Part shown: piece by piece, positions 25,937-35,025 of the stretch | How the letters are laid out: the number at the start of each line of letters is the position of its first letter | Position numbering within the stretch: the first letter of the stretch is position 1 | Assembly: GCA_022821725.1 (NCBI GenBank) | Contig: JAJEDB010000060.1 | Span: 1-52,831 of the forward strand | Length of the DNA stretch: 52,831 nt | Reading direction: 5' to 3' | Source: Candidatus Poribacteria bacterium | Lineage (GTDB): Bacteria; Poribacteria; WGA-4E; WGA-3G | Position numbers and translations under genes: made by a program | Notes under the pieces: generated by a model | Database searches by the model: none | Told to the model about the DNA's origin: nothing | What the model saw: the letters and a program-made list of their open reading frames with translations, nothing else

Positions 25937-26914
25937 ATGGAATTTCGTGGCCTTCATCCTGAAGAATTAGAGACGTGGTTGGATCATGTCACGTCTGTCT
26001 TTACGGGTAGCCGTCAGTATTTTTCTAATCATTGGCATAACGATCCGTGGCAGGATGCGGAAGGCATTCGAGTTGCGATTGATAATGGCACTATTGTTAG
26101 TACGGTGCGCGTCTTTATCCGAAAGATATTTTTGCACGGCGAACCGATAACGGTTGGTGGCATCGGAGAGGTCAGCACGCGTCCAGACTACCGCCGACGT
26201 GGCATTGCTACGCAGCTTCTCAAAGATTCGATCCGGTTCATGGAGTCCCGCGATATTGTTGTTTCCGTGCTCTTCGGAAGCCAACGCATCTATTCGATTG
26301 AAGGGTGGGAAAAGGTGCCGCGCTACTATGCGAGACAATCTTTCACCGCTGACAAAGAGTCGGAGTGGGAAGTCCGTCCAGCGAATTTTGATGATGAAGT
26401 TGAAGTCAAACGGCTTTCTGATCTCTACGACGGGTATGCGCGAAAATTTAACGGGACTGTCGTTAGAGATGAAATCGGATACTGGAGGAAGTGGGTGCGA
26501 ACTGAGTCCGCAAACGCATGGGTTGCCGAGCGGGAGGGTAACATTGAAGGCTATGTCTCTGTGGCCCGACGCGAAGATGGGCTCAGCGTTAAGGAGTTCA
26601 TCGCTTCAGAGGAAGCCTTTGCGAGGGAAAATGGGAAACCCCTTTTTGAGGGTATGCTCTCTTGTGTTGTGCCACAGATGGATGCGGAATCGCTTGAGGT
26701 TGTCTATCCGGCACCTATCGCAGACGGTTTCAATGCGCCAGCACTTGAGGAACAGGGGAGTGCGATGTATCGTATCGTTCAACCTGCAGTGCTTTCAGAG
26801 AAGATGGCATCACCGGCGTTCAATTCGATTCCGAATCTGTTGCATAATCAACCGGAACCTTTGGAACAAGGCATTCGGTCGCATCATATTTTTTGGTATA
26901 CCGATGGGTTTTAA
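25937..26914 (+). CDS. GNAT-family N-acetyltransferase (Eis-like)
   Basis: The first about 150 residues form a GNAT domain: GGIGEVSTRPDYRRRGIATQLLKDSI contains the acetyl-CoA loop (R-x2-G-x-A/G), and VSVLFGSQRIYSIEGWEKV follows the fold. The remaining 170 residues look like a second, degenerate GNAT-type or linker domain, as in Eis-type enzymes that acetylate amines. Length 325 is a little short for Eis (about 400), since a full sterol-carrier-like third domain is absent. The acceptor is unknown. AAAGGT stands before the ATG. The upstream MITE leaves little space for a private promoter. Confidence 0.85.
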   Translation: MEFRGLHPEELETWLDHVTSVFTGSRQYFSNHWHNDPWQDAEGIRVAIDNGTIVSTVRVFIRKIFLHGEPITVGGIGEVSTRPDYRRRGIATQLLKDSIRFMESRDIVVSVLFGSQRIYSIEGWEKVPRYYARQSFTADKESEWEVRPANFDDEVEVKRLSDLYDGYARKFNGTVVRDEIGYWRKWVRTESANAWVAEREGNIEGYVSVARREDGLSVKEFIASEEAFARENGKPLFEGMLSCVVPQMDAESLEVVYPAPIADGFNAPALEEQGSAMYRIVQPAVLSEKMASPAFNSIPNLLHNQPEPLEQGIRSHHIFWYTDGF

Positions 26915-26920
26915 GACACG

Positions 26921-26950
26921 TTGACATTTTTAGTTGAGAACCGAGTTAAT
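26921..26950 (+). promoter_or_regulatory. Possible promoter for hicAB
   Basis: TTGACA (26921-26926), 18-bp spacer, GTTAAT (26945-26950). The predicted start point is at or next to the hicA ATG, so the toxin message would be nearly leaderless. Confidence 0.4.
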
Positions 26951-26957
26951 TTGGAAT

Positions 26958-27221
26958 ATGGCACTCTCAAGTCGTAAGGTGATAAAGAGGCTAAAAAAAG
27001 AAGGATGGATGTTGGTTCACACGGTTGGTAGTCACCATCACTACAAACATCCTAACAAGCCTGGGCGAGTAACCGTCCCTCACCCTAAGAAAGACCTACG
27101 GCAACAGACATTGTTAAGTATCTGTAGACAAGCAGGATGGAATGGTTGGGATCCAGGTTGGAGAAAACAGACCAAGAAAAGAACACGAGGTGTTTTATGC
27201 ATAGGCATTACCTTATTGTGA
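26958..27221 (+). CDS. hicA: HicA-type mRNA interferase toxin
   Basis: I use the ATG at 26958 (MALSSRKVIKRLKKEGW), not the TTG at 26934, because it matches the usual HicA N-terminus. The 87-residue product has the dsRBD-like HicA fold: VIKRLKKEGWMLVHTVGSHHHYKHP with the catalytic His in GSHHHY, then VTVPHPKKDLRQQTLLSICRQAGW. HicA cleaves mRNA when not bound by HicB. The last 25 residues (after QAGW) are basic and run over the hicB start by 25 nt, longer than typical HicA. No strong ribosome site is seen. It forms a toxin-first pair with hicB. Confidence 0.9.
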   Translation: MALSSRKVIKRLKKEGWMLVHTVGSHHHYKHPNKPGRVTVPHPKKDLRQQTLLSICRQAGWNGWDPGWRKQTKKRTRGVLCIGITLL

Positions 27222-27544
27222 TTCACAAAGACCCAGATAGTGATTATTGTGTAACCGTTCCAGATCTACCCGGTTGCATAACGGCTGGCGATACGCTTGA
27301 GGATGCACAAAATCAAGCCGCTGAAGCCATCCAATGTCACATTGAAGGCATGCTGCTTGATGGTGAACCGATTCCTGAAGCGAAAGAGATTGCGTTCCAT
27401 GAAAATAATCCTGACTATGCTGATGGGGTGTGGAAATCAATAACAATAACCCTACCTGATATTTCCGAAATTCGGACTTCTCGCCCTGGCTGGATTCAGA
27501 AATTCTTCCAATGGTGCAGCCAAACGACGCAAATTTTGCGGTAA
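27197..27544 (+). CDS. hicB: HicB-type antitoxin
   Basis: The ATG at 27197 has GAGGTG just upstream, inside the end of hicA. The 115-residue product begins MHRHYLIVIHKDPDSDYCVTVPDLPGCITAGDTLEDA, the partial RNase H fold typical of HicB, which blocks the HicA active site. The C-terminal 50 residues (SITITLPDISEIRTSRPGWI and on) show no clear ribbon-helix-helix or HTH domain, so autoregulation by this protein is uncertain. The overlap with hicA implies coupled translation. Confidence 0.88.
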   Translation: MHRHYLIVIHKDPDSDYCVTVPDLPGCITAGDTLEDAQNQAAEAIQCHIEGMLLDGEPIPEAKEIAFHENNPDYADGVWKSITITLPDISEIRTSRPGWIQKFFQWCSQTTQILR

Positions 27545-27672
27545 AATTAACTTGGACTACGAAATTATGGGAGTGAAACTTAATGTACCATATGTTGTTA
27601 AGTTCATTTGTTGGAAAGTTCTGCTTCCAGATTGTGGGTTAGCGAAGTAACTTCCTTGCTTAGGTAATACTT

Positions 27673-27703
27673 GCCACAGGAAACCAACAGCCTATGCTAC
27701 AGG
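27673..27703 (+). repeat. MITE fragment
   Basis: TGCCACAGGAAACCAACAGC then CTATGCTACA matches the middle-right part of the MITE family; both termini are missing. The rest of the gap 27545-27878 holds the promoter listed below and the 17-bp motif GTCAAAAACTTTACACA (27726-27742), which recurs at 51004-51020. Confidence 0.55.
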
Positions 27704-27761
27704 GCCTCACTTTTATTAATCGCGCGTCAAAAACTTTACACACCCTTTCCGAACAAAATAT

Positions 27762-27790
27762 TTGACTTCTAATCCAGCACGGTATATAAT
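27762..27790 (+). promoter_or_regulatory. Sigma-70-type promoter for the Gfo/Idh/MocA gene
   Basis: TTGACT (27762-27767), 17-bp spacer, TATAAT (27785-27790, perfect). The leader would be about 80 nt. Confidence 0.7.
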
Positions 27791-27878
27791 CGTTCCCGTG
27801 ACAAAACGGTTTATCTCGTAACCATCTCGTTTTCGGTTTCCCAGAGTTTGGAGAAACAGAATAACGGAGGATATGAAA

Positions 27879-28877
27879 ATGGCAAAACTACGCGTAGGGG
27901 TTATCGGTTGTAGCGGTATCGGCACAACGCATGTATCAGGGCTGGTCGATATGCAGAACGTAGAACTGGCTGCTGGTTGCGATTTTGTTCAAAGCACATT
28001 GGATGCCTTCAAGGAAAAATATCAGGACACCTGGGGCAATATTGCTTTGTATACCAACCATCAAGAGATGCTTGCTGCTGAGAATTTGGACATCGTGACA
28101 GTGGCAACATCCGACCATCGGCATGCTGACCTTGTCGTTGACGCTGCGAATGCGGGTGTAAAGGGTATCTTCTGTGAAAAACCGATGGCAACGAGCATCG
28201 AAGATGCGGATAGGATGTTGGAAGCCACGGAGCGGAACGGGACGATTCTTTCGATTGACCACACCCGTCGGTGGCAGCCGTTGTGGCGGCACACTAAAGA
28301 TGTTGTCGTGGGTGGTGGACGCATTGGAGAGGTCCAGTATGTCATCGGGACCCTGAGTGGGGGTCGGGCGATGCTCTTCCGCAATGGCACACACTTGGTT
28401 GATGCCATCTGCTACTTCGCTGACTCAGATCCAGAGTGGGTCTCTGCCGAATTAGAGGACGGCTACGAAGATTATAACGAATATAAAGGTGATGGTGGAC
28501 ACGTCCCCGCAACCGAACCGTCGGCACATGGATATATTCACTTCGCGAACGGTGTGCGGGGATATTATGCTGGCGGTCCAAAGACAACCCTCTCCGGGTT
28601 TCGCGTAGAGATTGTCGGGACCAACGGCTACATTCTCATCAGTGACAAGGGAGCAACACTCCACCAAGACGATGCTATTGAAACAATTGAGGCACCAACG
28701 TGGGACATCACCGGTATTCCTGCGGGACCCCGAGAGTTGGTAGGTCTTATTACAGAGGGTGGAGAACCTGTTTCGCCTGGCACTGAAGGGTATAAGGTCG
28801 TCCAGATTATCATCGGTTTCTTAACCTCGCAACAACGCGATAACGGAAAGGTCAAACTGCCTTTGTCCGGTAGTTAG
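27879..28877 (+). CDS. Gfo/Idh/MocA-family NAD(P)-dependent oxidoreductase
   Basis: GGAGG at 27866-27870 is 8 nt before the ATG at 27879 and only 2 nt before that at 27873, so the later ATG is the start (332 residues). The N-terminal Rossmann fold is clear: LRVGVIGCSGIGTTHVSGL, then the family signature FCEKPMATSIEDADRML with the catalytic-site Lys of EKP. The C-terminal alpha/beta domain follows (GGRIGEVQYVIGTLSGGRAM, NGVRGYYAGG). These enzymes oxidise or reduce sugars, inositols and related polyols; the substrate cannot be told. Its stop overlaps the stop of the convergent ABC gene by four bases (TTAG). Confidence 0.93.
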   Translation: MAKLRVGVIGCSGIGTTHVSGLVDMQNVELAAGCDFVQSTLDAFKEKYQDTWGNIALYTNHQEMLAAENLDIVTVATSDHRHADLVVDAANAGVKGIFCEKPMATSIEDADRMLEATERNGTILSIDHTRRWQPLWRHTKDVVVGGGRIGEVQYVIGTLSGGRAMLFRNGTHLVDAICYFADSDPEWVSAELEDGYEDYNEYKGDGGHVPATEPSAHGYIHFANGVRGYYAGGPKTTLSGFRVEIVGTNGYILISDKGATLHQDDAIETIEAPTWDITGIPAGPRELVGLITEGGEPVSPGTEGYKVVQIIIGFLTSQQRDNGKVKLPLSGS

Positions 28878-29965
28878 TGTTCGTCGGTTTTCAAAACAAT
28901 CGCGTTCTCAGGGGTCCATTGCAGATAGACTGTATCGCCGCGTTGGAAGCGATGTCCATCTCTCGTGCCCGTGTTCTGTTGGTGGACAATCAGTGGCGTC
29001 GGGTAATCGGTTTGGATGGTGTATTGCAGCAGTGTGCCAAGATAACTTTCGTCCTGAATTACACCGCGTAGGCAGTTCGCAACATCAGAGATGGGGGTCG
29101 TTCTCAGGTCAAGGCGCTCTGGACGGAGTGCGAGGGTGACAGGTGTATCTATAGGCATGCTATTGTTCGGTGTGCTGACAATCTTAAGGGGTGGCTCCGT
29201 TGCCAGTGTAATTTCGTTCTGGCTGATAAGTGTCCCTTCAAGGAAGTTAGAAGTGCCGATAAAGTCTGCCACGAAACGCCCCTGTGGCGAATCATAGATT
29301 TCAGATGGCGTTCCGACTTGGAGGATTCTACCATCGCTCATCACGGCAATCCGATCGGAGAGTGCGAGTGCTTCTCCCTGGTCATGTGTGACATAGACGA
29401 ACGTGATACCGACTTTGCGTTGCAGTGCTTTCAGTTCCAATTGCATCTGCTTTCGGAGTTTCAGGTCGAGTGCTGAGAGGGGCTCATCTAACAGCAGAAT
29501 GGTGGGTTCATTGATGAGTGCGCGCGCGAGGGCTACCCGTTGTCTCTCCCCCCCAGAGAGTTCACTCGGTTTCCGGTCGCCGTAACCCGGTAACTGAATT
29601 AAATCTAATGCGCGTTCAACGGCGTCAGAGATTTCCGCTTTGGTGGCTTTCTTCATCTGTAGCCCAAATGCGATATTCTGTGTAACGGTTTTATGTGGGA
29701 ACAGGGCGTAATTTTGGAAGACGGTGTTGACTGGACGGCGATAGGGGGGTGTTTCTGCCATCAGTTCGCCGTTGATGGATACCTCTCCGGTGGTGGGATA
29801 CTCAAATCCGCCGATGATGCGGAGGGTAGTCGTTTTTCCACACCCACTGGGTCCCAACAGTGAAAAGAACTCGCCACCTTCGATCTGTAGAGACACATCA
29901 TCAACGGCGACGGTGTCCCCGAATTGCTTTGTTACGGATGTGAGGGTAATCTGTCCTATAGTCAT
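28874..29965 (-). CDS. ABC transporter ATP-binding subunit (PotA/spermidine-putrescine type)
   Basis: This 363-residue ATPase has Walker A GPSGCGKTT, Q-loop VFQNYALFP, signature LSGGERQRVALARAL, Walker B TILLLDEPLSALD and the switch His in VTHDQ. The extra C-terminal about 120 residues form a TOBE-type domain, as in PotA, FbpC and CysA families that energise uptake of polyamines, iron or small anions. No permease or binding protein lies beside it, so the substrate is open; the cognate genes must be elsewhere. Length is normal for PotA. The first ATG with AAGG close upstream is taken as start. Confidence 0.93.
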   Translation of the reverse strand: MTIGQITLTSVTKQFGDTVAVDDVSLQIEGGEFFSLLGPSGCGKTTTLRIIGGFEYPTTGEVSINGELMAETPPYRRPVNTVFQNYALFPHKTVTQNIAFGLQMKKATKAEISDAVERALDLIQLPGYGDRKPSELSGGERQRVALARALINEPTILLLDEPLSALDLKLRKQMQLELKALQRKVGITFVYVTHDQGEALALSDRIAVMSDGRILQVGTPSEIYDSPQGRFVADFIGTSNFLEGTLISQNEITLATEPPLKIVSTPNNSMPIDTPVTLALRPERLDLRTTPISDVANCLRGVIQDESYLGTLLQYTIQTDYPTPLIVHQQNTGTRDGHRFQRGDTVYLQWTPENAIVLKTDEH

Positions 29966-30063
29966 GCCTTGGTCGCGATTGAAATGTACCCAGCCAATTA
30001 ACCCTAAAACCTAATTCAAAGAAAAAAAATAGAGATCTCACCCAAAGATTCTGATTAAGGGTA

Positions 30064-31509
30064 TTATTCAGCGGACAACACCTGTGTCAGAATTTGGTTC
30101 ACGAGTTGCGGATTTGCCTTGCCGCGAGTCGCACGCATTACCTGCCCTACAAGAAATCCAATAGCCTTTTTTGTGCCGTCACGGTAATCTTGCGCGGGAC
30201 CGGGGTTGTCCTCGACTACCTGTAAGACGATGGCTTCTATCTCTGAGGTGTCCGTAATTTGTGCCAGCCCCTTTTCGGCAACAATCTGTTTCGGCATTTT
30301 GCCGGTTTCAAAGGCATCATCAAGCACAGATTTGGCGATTTTACCGCTGATGGTCGCATCCTTGATTAGCTGGATGAGTTCGTTGAGGTGTGCTGGCGTA
30401 ACTTTCGCGTCTTGGATCTCAATCTCTGCAGTGTTTAGGAGTCGGGTCAGGTCGCCCATGATCCAGTTTGCACAGGTGGTGGGTTCCCCACTGCGGCGAG
30501 CGGCTTCGTCGAAGAATTCTGCGAGCGGTCGGGTGCTCGTTAGGAATTCTGCGTTTTCGGGTGAGATGTCATAGTCCGAAATGAACCGTTCTCGGCGGGC
30601 AGCGGGGAGTTCGGGAAGGGTCGGCTGGATTTCCTTAACCCATTCACCACTTATCTGGACATGAACGAGATCGGGTTCAGGGAAATAGCGATAGTCGTCG
30701 GCTTCCTCTTTACCCCGCATGGCAACGGTCTTGCCCGTGCTGGCATCAAAGAGGAGTGTTTCTTGGACGACCTCTTCACCCGCATCTAAGATCCGAGTCT
30801 GTCGTCTCACCTCGTATTCCATTGCTTCGATCAACTCTTGGAACGAGTTTTTGTTCTTAATTTCAGTGCGTGTCCCCAATTCTTTGCTACCTTTGGGACG
30901 CAGGGAGAGGTTTGGCTCACATCGCAGGCTCCCCTCTTCCATGTTGCAGTCGCTCACTTCAATATACTCTAAAATTTCCTTAACTGCCCGACAATAGGCG
31001 ATGGCTTCTGCGGGGGAATGCAATTCGGGTTCGCTCACAATTTCGAGGAGTGGCACACCGGCACGATTGAAATCCATGAAACTACGGGTTGGATCCCCAG
31101 TGACTTCGGCGTGAATGGATTTTCCGGCATCTTCTTCGAGATGGATTCTACGGAGGGCAACCGTTCGGGGTTCGCCCTCAAATTCAAACGTTACCTGTCC
31201 GCTTTGACACAAGGGGATGTCATATTGTGAGATCTGGTAGTTTTTGGGTAGATCTGGATAGAAATAGTTCTTCCGATCGAATTTACTGGAAGCCGTGATT
31301 TCACAGCCCATCGCTAAGCCGGCCCGGACCGCAAACTCAACGGCGCGTCTGTTGACGACGGGTAATGTTCCGGGCATGCCTAAACAGATTGGGCATGTAC
31401 AGTCGTTCGCTGATGCCCCGAAGGTATAGGCACAATTACAGAAAAGTTTGCTTTCTGTGCACAATTCGGCGTGGATTTCCAAACCGATCACTATCTCATA
31501 TTTTTCCAT
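30064..31509 (-). CDS. gatB: Asp-tRNA(Asn)/Glu-tRNA(Gln) amidotransferase subunit B
   Basis: GatB converts misacylated Glu-tRNA(Gln) or Asp-tRNA(Asn) to the correct aminoacyl-tRNA together with GatA and GatC. The 481-residue product is full length: YEIVIGLEIHAELCTESKLFCNC, NDCTCPICLGMPGTLPVVN, KNYFYPDLPKNYQISQYDIP, EIKNKNSFQ, and the helical YqeY-like tail (GTKKAIGFLVGQVMRATRGKANPQ) that binds tRNA. Four Cys in C-x-C...C-x2-C (zinc site) are visible near the start. gatA and gatC are not adjacent. The leader (CGCAAGGTAAATTAAAAG before the ATG) is shared with valS. Confidence 0.97.
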   Translation of the reverse strand: MEKYEIVIGLEIHAELCTESKLFCNCAYTFGASANDCTCPICLGMPGTLPVVNRRAVEFAVRAGLAMGCEITASSKFDRKNYFYPDLPKNYQISQYDIPLCQSGQVTFEFEGEPRTVALRRIHLEEDAGKSIHAEVTGDPTRSFMDFNRAGVPLLEIVSEPELHSPAEAIAYCRAVKEILEYIEVSDCNMEEGSLRCEPNLSLRPKGSKELGTRTEIKNKNSFQELIEAMEYEVRRQTRILDAGEEVVQETLLFDASTGKTVAMRGKEEADDYRYFPEPDLVHVQISGEWVKEIQPTLPELPAARRERFISDYDISPENAEFLTSTRPLAEFFDEAARRSGEPTTCANWIMGDLTRLLNTAEIEIQDAKVTPAHLNELIQLIKDATISGKIAKSVLDDAFETGKMPKQIVAEKGLAQITDTSEIEAIVLQVVEDNPGPAQDYRDGTKKAIGFLVGQVMRATRGKANPQLVNQILTQVLSAE

Positions 31510-31514
31510 ACTTT

Positions 31515-31643
31515 TAATTTACCTTGCGGTTCGATCAGGTGGGTTTGATGAATAAAGTACCTCTCCGTATATCTAGGGGAAACCCCCAAGCAATACGCAG
31601 AAACCCCCAAGCAAAAACGCCCTGCGCCGTTGTTGCAGGCTGC
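31515..31643 (-). repeat. Repeat-rich leader of gatB
   Basis: On the minus strand the order is a GC-rich hairpin (GCAGCCTGCAACAACGGCGC, 31618-31643), two copies of GCTTGGGGGTTTC, then CGCAAGGTAAATTAAAAG next to the ATG. The hairpin and the last block recur upstream of valS. Confidence 0.55.
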
Positions 31644-31684
31644 GGCTGAGTCTCATCAGAAAAAATCCGAACCGAGCACTATTC

Positions 31685-32446
31685 CTACGAGAGTTCATTA
31701 ACGAGGGTGACGTTCGCTTCCACTTCTCGCTCGGAGGTCATTCCGATAGTCATAGCGTGTACGCAGGGAAGTCCCATCACAAATTCGATTGCCTGGCGTT
31801 GACCTGTTGCGTCTTCTGCCAATTTTCCTTGTCCGAGTACTTTCATTCCATAGATGCCTTTTCCTACGAATGCCATCTGTTCCATTGTGCGGATGACATC
31901 CGCGGGGGACGCGTCCATGTGGACACCCGCGTAATTAATCCGAGCCAAGACAACGTCAACCCATTCCGTCATCGCTGATGTTTGGAAGGCACCGTAATCG
32001 TGGCAGGATACGCCGTGTGCACGGATCAATCCCTGTTCCTTGCAACGGGTCAGTGCTTCCATGGCCTCCGGATATCGTTCGGGCCAGTCTACTTGTGTGA
32101 GGCAGTGGAGCAAGACAATGTCCACATAGTCAGAACCTATCTCTTTGAGAAATCTCTTCACGTCTGCTTCTATGGTTTCTCGCGTTCGGGAGGTGGTCTT
32201 TGTGGTAATAGTGACACTCTCACGTGGCACCTCTTGCAGTGCTGCCTTGACATGTGGATGGCTTCCGTACTGATCTGCGGAATCCCAAAACGTTACACCT
32301 TTTTCGTGTGAGAAGAGCAGTAAGTCCCGTAAAGCCTCAAATCCCAAATCTGTCTGATTTGAGCGACCATTCCAGCCATTCGACCCTGTTCCGATTGAAA
32401 GTCGTGAAACATTTAAACCTGTTTTTCCAAGTGCTACAATTTCCAT
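31685..32446 (-). CDS. Aldo/keto reductase family protein
   Basis: AAGGAG about 8 nt before the ATG at 32446 shows that this, not the ATG at 32464, is the start, giving MEIVALGKTGLNVSRLSIGT and 253 residues. Catalytic residues of the AKR tetrad are present: Asp and Tyr in WDSADQYG, Lys in TITTKTT and His in VLLHCL. The protein is shorter than most AKRs (about 300-330), missing part of the final helices. It would reduce carbonyls with NADPH or NADH; the substrate is unknown. It is a lone gene. Confidence 0.9.
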   Translation of the reverse strand: MEIVALGKTGLNVSRLSIGTGSNGWNGRSNQTDLGFEALRDLLLFSHEKGVTFWDSADQYGSHPHVKAALQEVPRESVTITTKTTSRTRETIEADVKRFLKEIGSDYVDIVLLHCLTQVDWPERYPEAMEALTRCKEQGLIRAHGVSCHDYGAFQTSAMTEWVDVVLARINYAGVHMDASPADVIRTMEQMAFVGKGIYGMKVLGQGKLAEDATGQRQAIEFVMGLPCVHAMTIGMTSEREVEANVTLVNELS

Positions 32447-32510
32447 CGCGATGCTCCTTTTCATGGATTAAGCTGCTATTAAGTATAGCGTAACGTCTTC
32501 AATTTGGCAA

Positions 32511-32589
32511 GTGATTTCTGGTATTCGCGCCCATTCACAAGAATCGGGGTTACAAACCCCTCCCACAAGAGTGATTTCTGGTATTCGCG
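32511..32589. repeat. 19-bp direct repeats around a hairpin
   Basis: GTGATTTCTGGTATTCGCG occurs at 32511-32529 and 32571-32589, exactly 60 bp apart. Between them is GGGGTTACAAACCCC, a 6-bp stem. Nothing else is seen in the gap 32447-32713 apart from this and AT-rich sequence. Confidence 0.8.
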
Positions 32590-32713
32590 AGATGGAACGT
32601 TATGGTTCATTTTTTTTTGTTGCTTTTTGCCTTTAAGAGACGTTACAATTCAATTATGATAAAAGAATCCGGAAAAATCTATGCATATTTCAAGTAAATC
32701 CACAGGAACTCAC

Positions 32714-32743
32714 ATGAGGAGGCCCGCAAAAAAGACGCAATGA
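32714..32743 (+). CDS. Possible 9-codon leader ORF overlapping slt start
   Basis: CACAGGAACTCAC precedes ATG at 32714, which opens MRRPAKKTQ and stops at TGA 32741-32743, sharing ATGA with the start of the transglycosylase gene. The GAGGAGG inside it is 17 nt from the slt ATG, too far to act directly, so termination-reinitiation is a plausible way to start slt. Confidence 0.35.
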   Translation: MRRPAKKTQ

Positions 32744-35010
32744 AATATATAAAGTTTTTTAGCAGCACCCGAATTCAGTGCAACAACACATCAGGTTCGA
32801 GAGCTGCGTTCTATTCCATCATAATCCGAAAATCCTTTTTAGGTTTGCTGGCGTTGGCGTATGGATGCTTCGCCATCGGGATACCGGCTTCAGGTGATGA
32901 AGACCAGCGTGCTGCGTGGCAAGAAGCCTTTGCCTTAATTGATAAAGGGGACCGAAAAAAAGCAGGTGTGAAACTTGAGGCTTTATTGCAAACTGGCCTG
33001 TCCGAGTCAGAAAAACTTCGGATTCATCATGCACTCGGCTATACCTATGAAAAACTTCGCAACCGTCCGAAGGCGGTTGGGCACTACGCGCGAGTTGCTT
33101 CGGTGAGTTATCCGCTGGCAGACTGTGCCATCTATCGCTTAGCACAACTTTACGAAGACATGAACAACAGCACACGGGCGATAAAGTGGTATACGCAGCT
33201 TGTCCAGGATTATCCGACGAGTTTTTATCTCGTGAAGGCAAAGTGGGCTTTAGCACAACTCCATCTGGAAGAGAAGGCGTACGCGTCCGCGAAGTCTCTG
33301 TTGGTTGAAATCGTTGAGGCACCACGCTATGCAAGAGAGGCAAGTTTCGCTTTAGCCCGTTGTCGTGAGGAGCTCGGTGACACCACTACAGCGTTCAACA
33401 CGTATCGCGAACTCATTACGGAAAATCACGCAAAGAGCGTTGCTCGTGATTCACTGGGTCGGCTTAAGCGGCTTATGAGAGCGCATAAAACGCTAAAACT
33501 CACCCCAACCGATCGGCTTAATTGTGGCTTGGTATCCTTTTCTCATAAACAATGGAAAACCGCCGTGGCGGACTTGGAATTAATTCCTAAGACTGTGGAT
33601 ATGAATCTACGAGCGCACGCGCTCTACCTCATCGGACGCAGTTATCAGGGGCGGAAGTGGTACAATACAGCAATTAAGAAGTTCAATGCGGTTATTGCAC
33701 TCGGTGATAAAAACAGGTATCTCACGCGCGCGACGTATCAAATAGCCCAGTGTTATCGTCGGAAGGGACATATTAGAACCGCCATCAGCAAGCTTGAAAG
33801 TTTTGTGAAGTCCTATGCATGGAGTGAGTGGGTAGACAACGCATTGTATGATATCGCGCAACTCCGCGAAAAACAGGGGAAATCGGAGTTAGCACTTGAG
33901 GCGTATGCCCGCTTAATTAAAGTTGCCCCGAAAAGTCCTTACGCTGATGTTGCAGCGTGGCGAACTGGCTGGCAGCGCTTTGATGAACGCCGCTATGAAG
34001 AGAGTTACAACGCTTTCGAGGGCCTGAAAGAGAATTTCCCTGGAAATCGTTATGCGATGGGTGCGCACTTTTGGATGGCAAAGATACGTGAACGCCAGAA
34101 CAAGCCTGCCCTGGCGCGGAAGCTGTATAAAGAAGTCGCAGAAGCGAGGTATTGGTACTACTCAGCACGAGCGAAAGCGATTTTAGGTGTGGCTATGTCC
34201 GAGTTGGAACCGAAAGCCGTTCAGGATGCGGAATTACCCGTGCGTCAGGCATGTCCAGAACAGGTGCTGTTGTTGATGGAACTTAGGCTTTATGAAGATG
34301 CGATTGCGCAGTTAAATGAGCACATCAACACAACTCCGCTCTCTGAACGTGAGTGTTTTTATAATTTGGTCACCTGTTATGAAGGTCTCGCGATGTACGA
34401 CAAAGCCCGGAAGGTGACTGAACGGTCTCTTGAGAGTCCGGCTTTTGAAAATGCAACGCGAGAGGATTTAGAGAAACTTCATCAGAAACTCTATCCGCGC
34501 TACTATGCTAAGACTGTTGAGAAATATGCCAAATTGTATAACGTGGATACCTTCTTAATTGCGGCTATGATTTTGGAGGAAAGTCGATACAACGCGGCGG
34601 CGGTGAGTTGGGCAGGCGCGATCGGATTGATGCAGATTATGCCCCCGACTGGAAAGGAACTCGCGCAGCAGCTCAAAATCCGGCGCTTCCGCACCTCAAT
34701 GCTCAAACAGCCGGATGTGAATATTCAGATGGGGACGAAGTATATCGGATATCTCAATTCACTGTTCAATGACAACATGATGCTGGTGACTGGCGCGTAT
34801 AATGGCGGTCCTGGACGGATGAAGCGGTGGGTGGCATCGAAAAATATCGCGGATATCGATGAGTTTGTCGAGAAGATTACGATTCGAGAAACCCGACTTC
34901 ATATCAAGAAGGTGATTGACAGTTACGATCACTATATAGAAATTTATAAGAAGGCAAGCGAACCGCCAGCTGTGAATTCGGTAACAGGGATCGTCCAAAA
35001 AGGTTTTTAG
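32740..35010 (+). CDS. slt: Soluble lytic murein transglycosylase (Slt type) with TPR repeats
   Basis: This 756-residue periplasmic enzyme cleaves glycan strands of peptidoglycan with 1,6-anhydro product formation. An N-terminal extension of about 30 residues precedes a signal-like segment (FLGLLALAYGCFAIGIPASG). Then come about 500 residues of TPR-like helical repeats (the superhelix). The catalytic SLT domain is at the end: AAMILEESRYNAAAVSWAGA with Glu614 as catalytic acid, AIGLMQIMPPTGKEL and VTGAYNGGPGRMKRW. The build matches E. coli Slt70 but is longer. The gene stands alone, convergent with nadB. Confidence 0.93.
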   Translation: MKYIKFFSSTRIQCNNTSGSRAAFYSIIIRKSFLGLLALAYGCFAIGIPASGDEDQRAAWQEAFALIDKGDRKKAGVKLEALLQTGLSESEKLRIHHALGYTYEKLRNRPKAVGHYARVASVSYPLADCAIYRLAQLYEDMNNSTRAIKWYTQLVQDYPTSFYLVKAKWALAQLHLEEKAYASAKSLLVEIVEAPRYAREASFALARCREELGDTTTAFNTYRELITENHAKSVARDSLGRLKRLMRAHKTLKLTPTDRLNCGLVSFSHKQWKTAVADLELIPKTVDMNLRAHALYLIGRSYQGRKWYNTAIKKFNAVIALGDKNRYLTRATYQIAQCYRRKGHIRTAISKLESFVKSYAWSEWVDNALYDIAQLREKQGKSELALEAYARLIKVAPKSPYADVAAWRTGWQRFDERRYEESYNAFEGLKENFPGNRYAMGAHFWMAKIRERQNKPALARKLYKEVAEARYWYYSARAKAILGVAMSELEPKAVQDAELPVRQACPEQVLLLMELRLYEDAIAQLNEHINTTPLSERECFYNLVTCYEGLAMYDKARKVTERSLESPAFENATREDLEKLHQKLYPRYYAKTVEKYAKLYNVDTFLIAAMILEESRYNAAAVSWAGAIGLMQIMPPTGKELAQQLKIRRFRTSMLKQPDVNIQMGTKYIGYLNSLFNDNMMLVTGAYNGGPGRMKRWVASKNIADIDEFVEKITIRETRLHIKKVIDSYDHYIEIYKKASEPPAVNSVTGIVQKGF

Positions 35011-35025
35011 GGAAATAGTTGTGAG

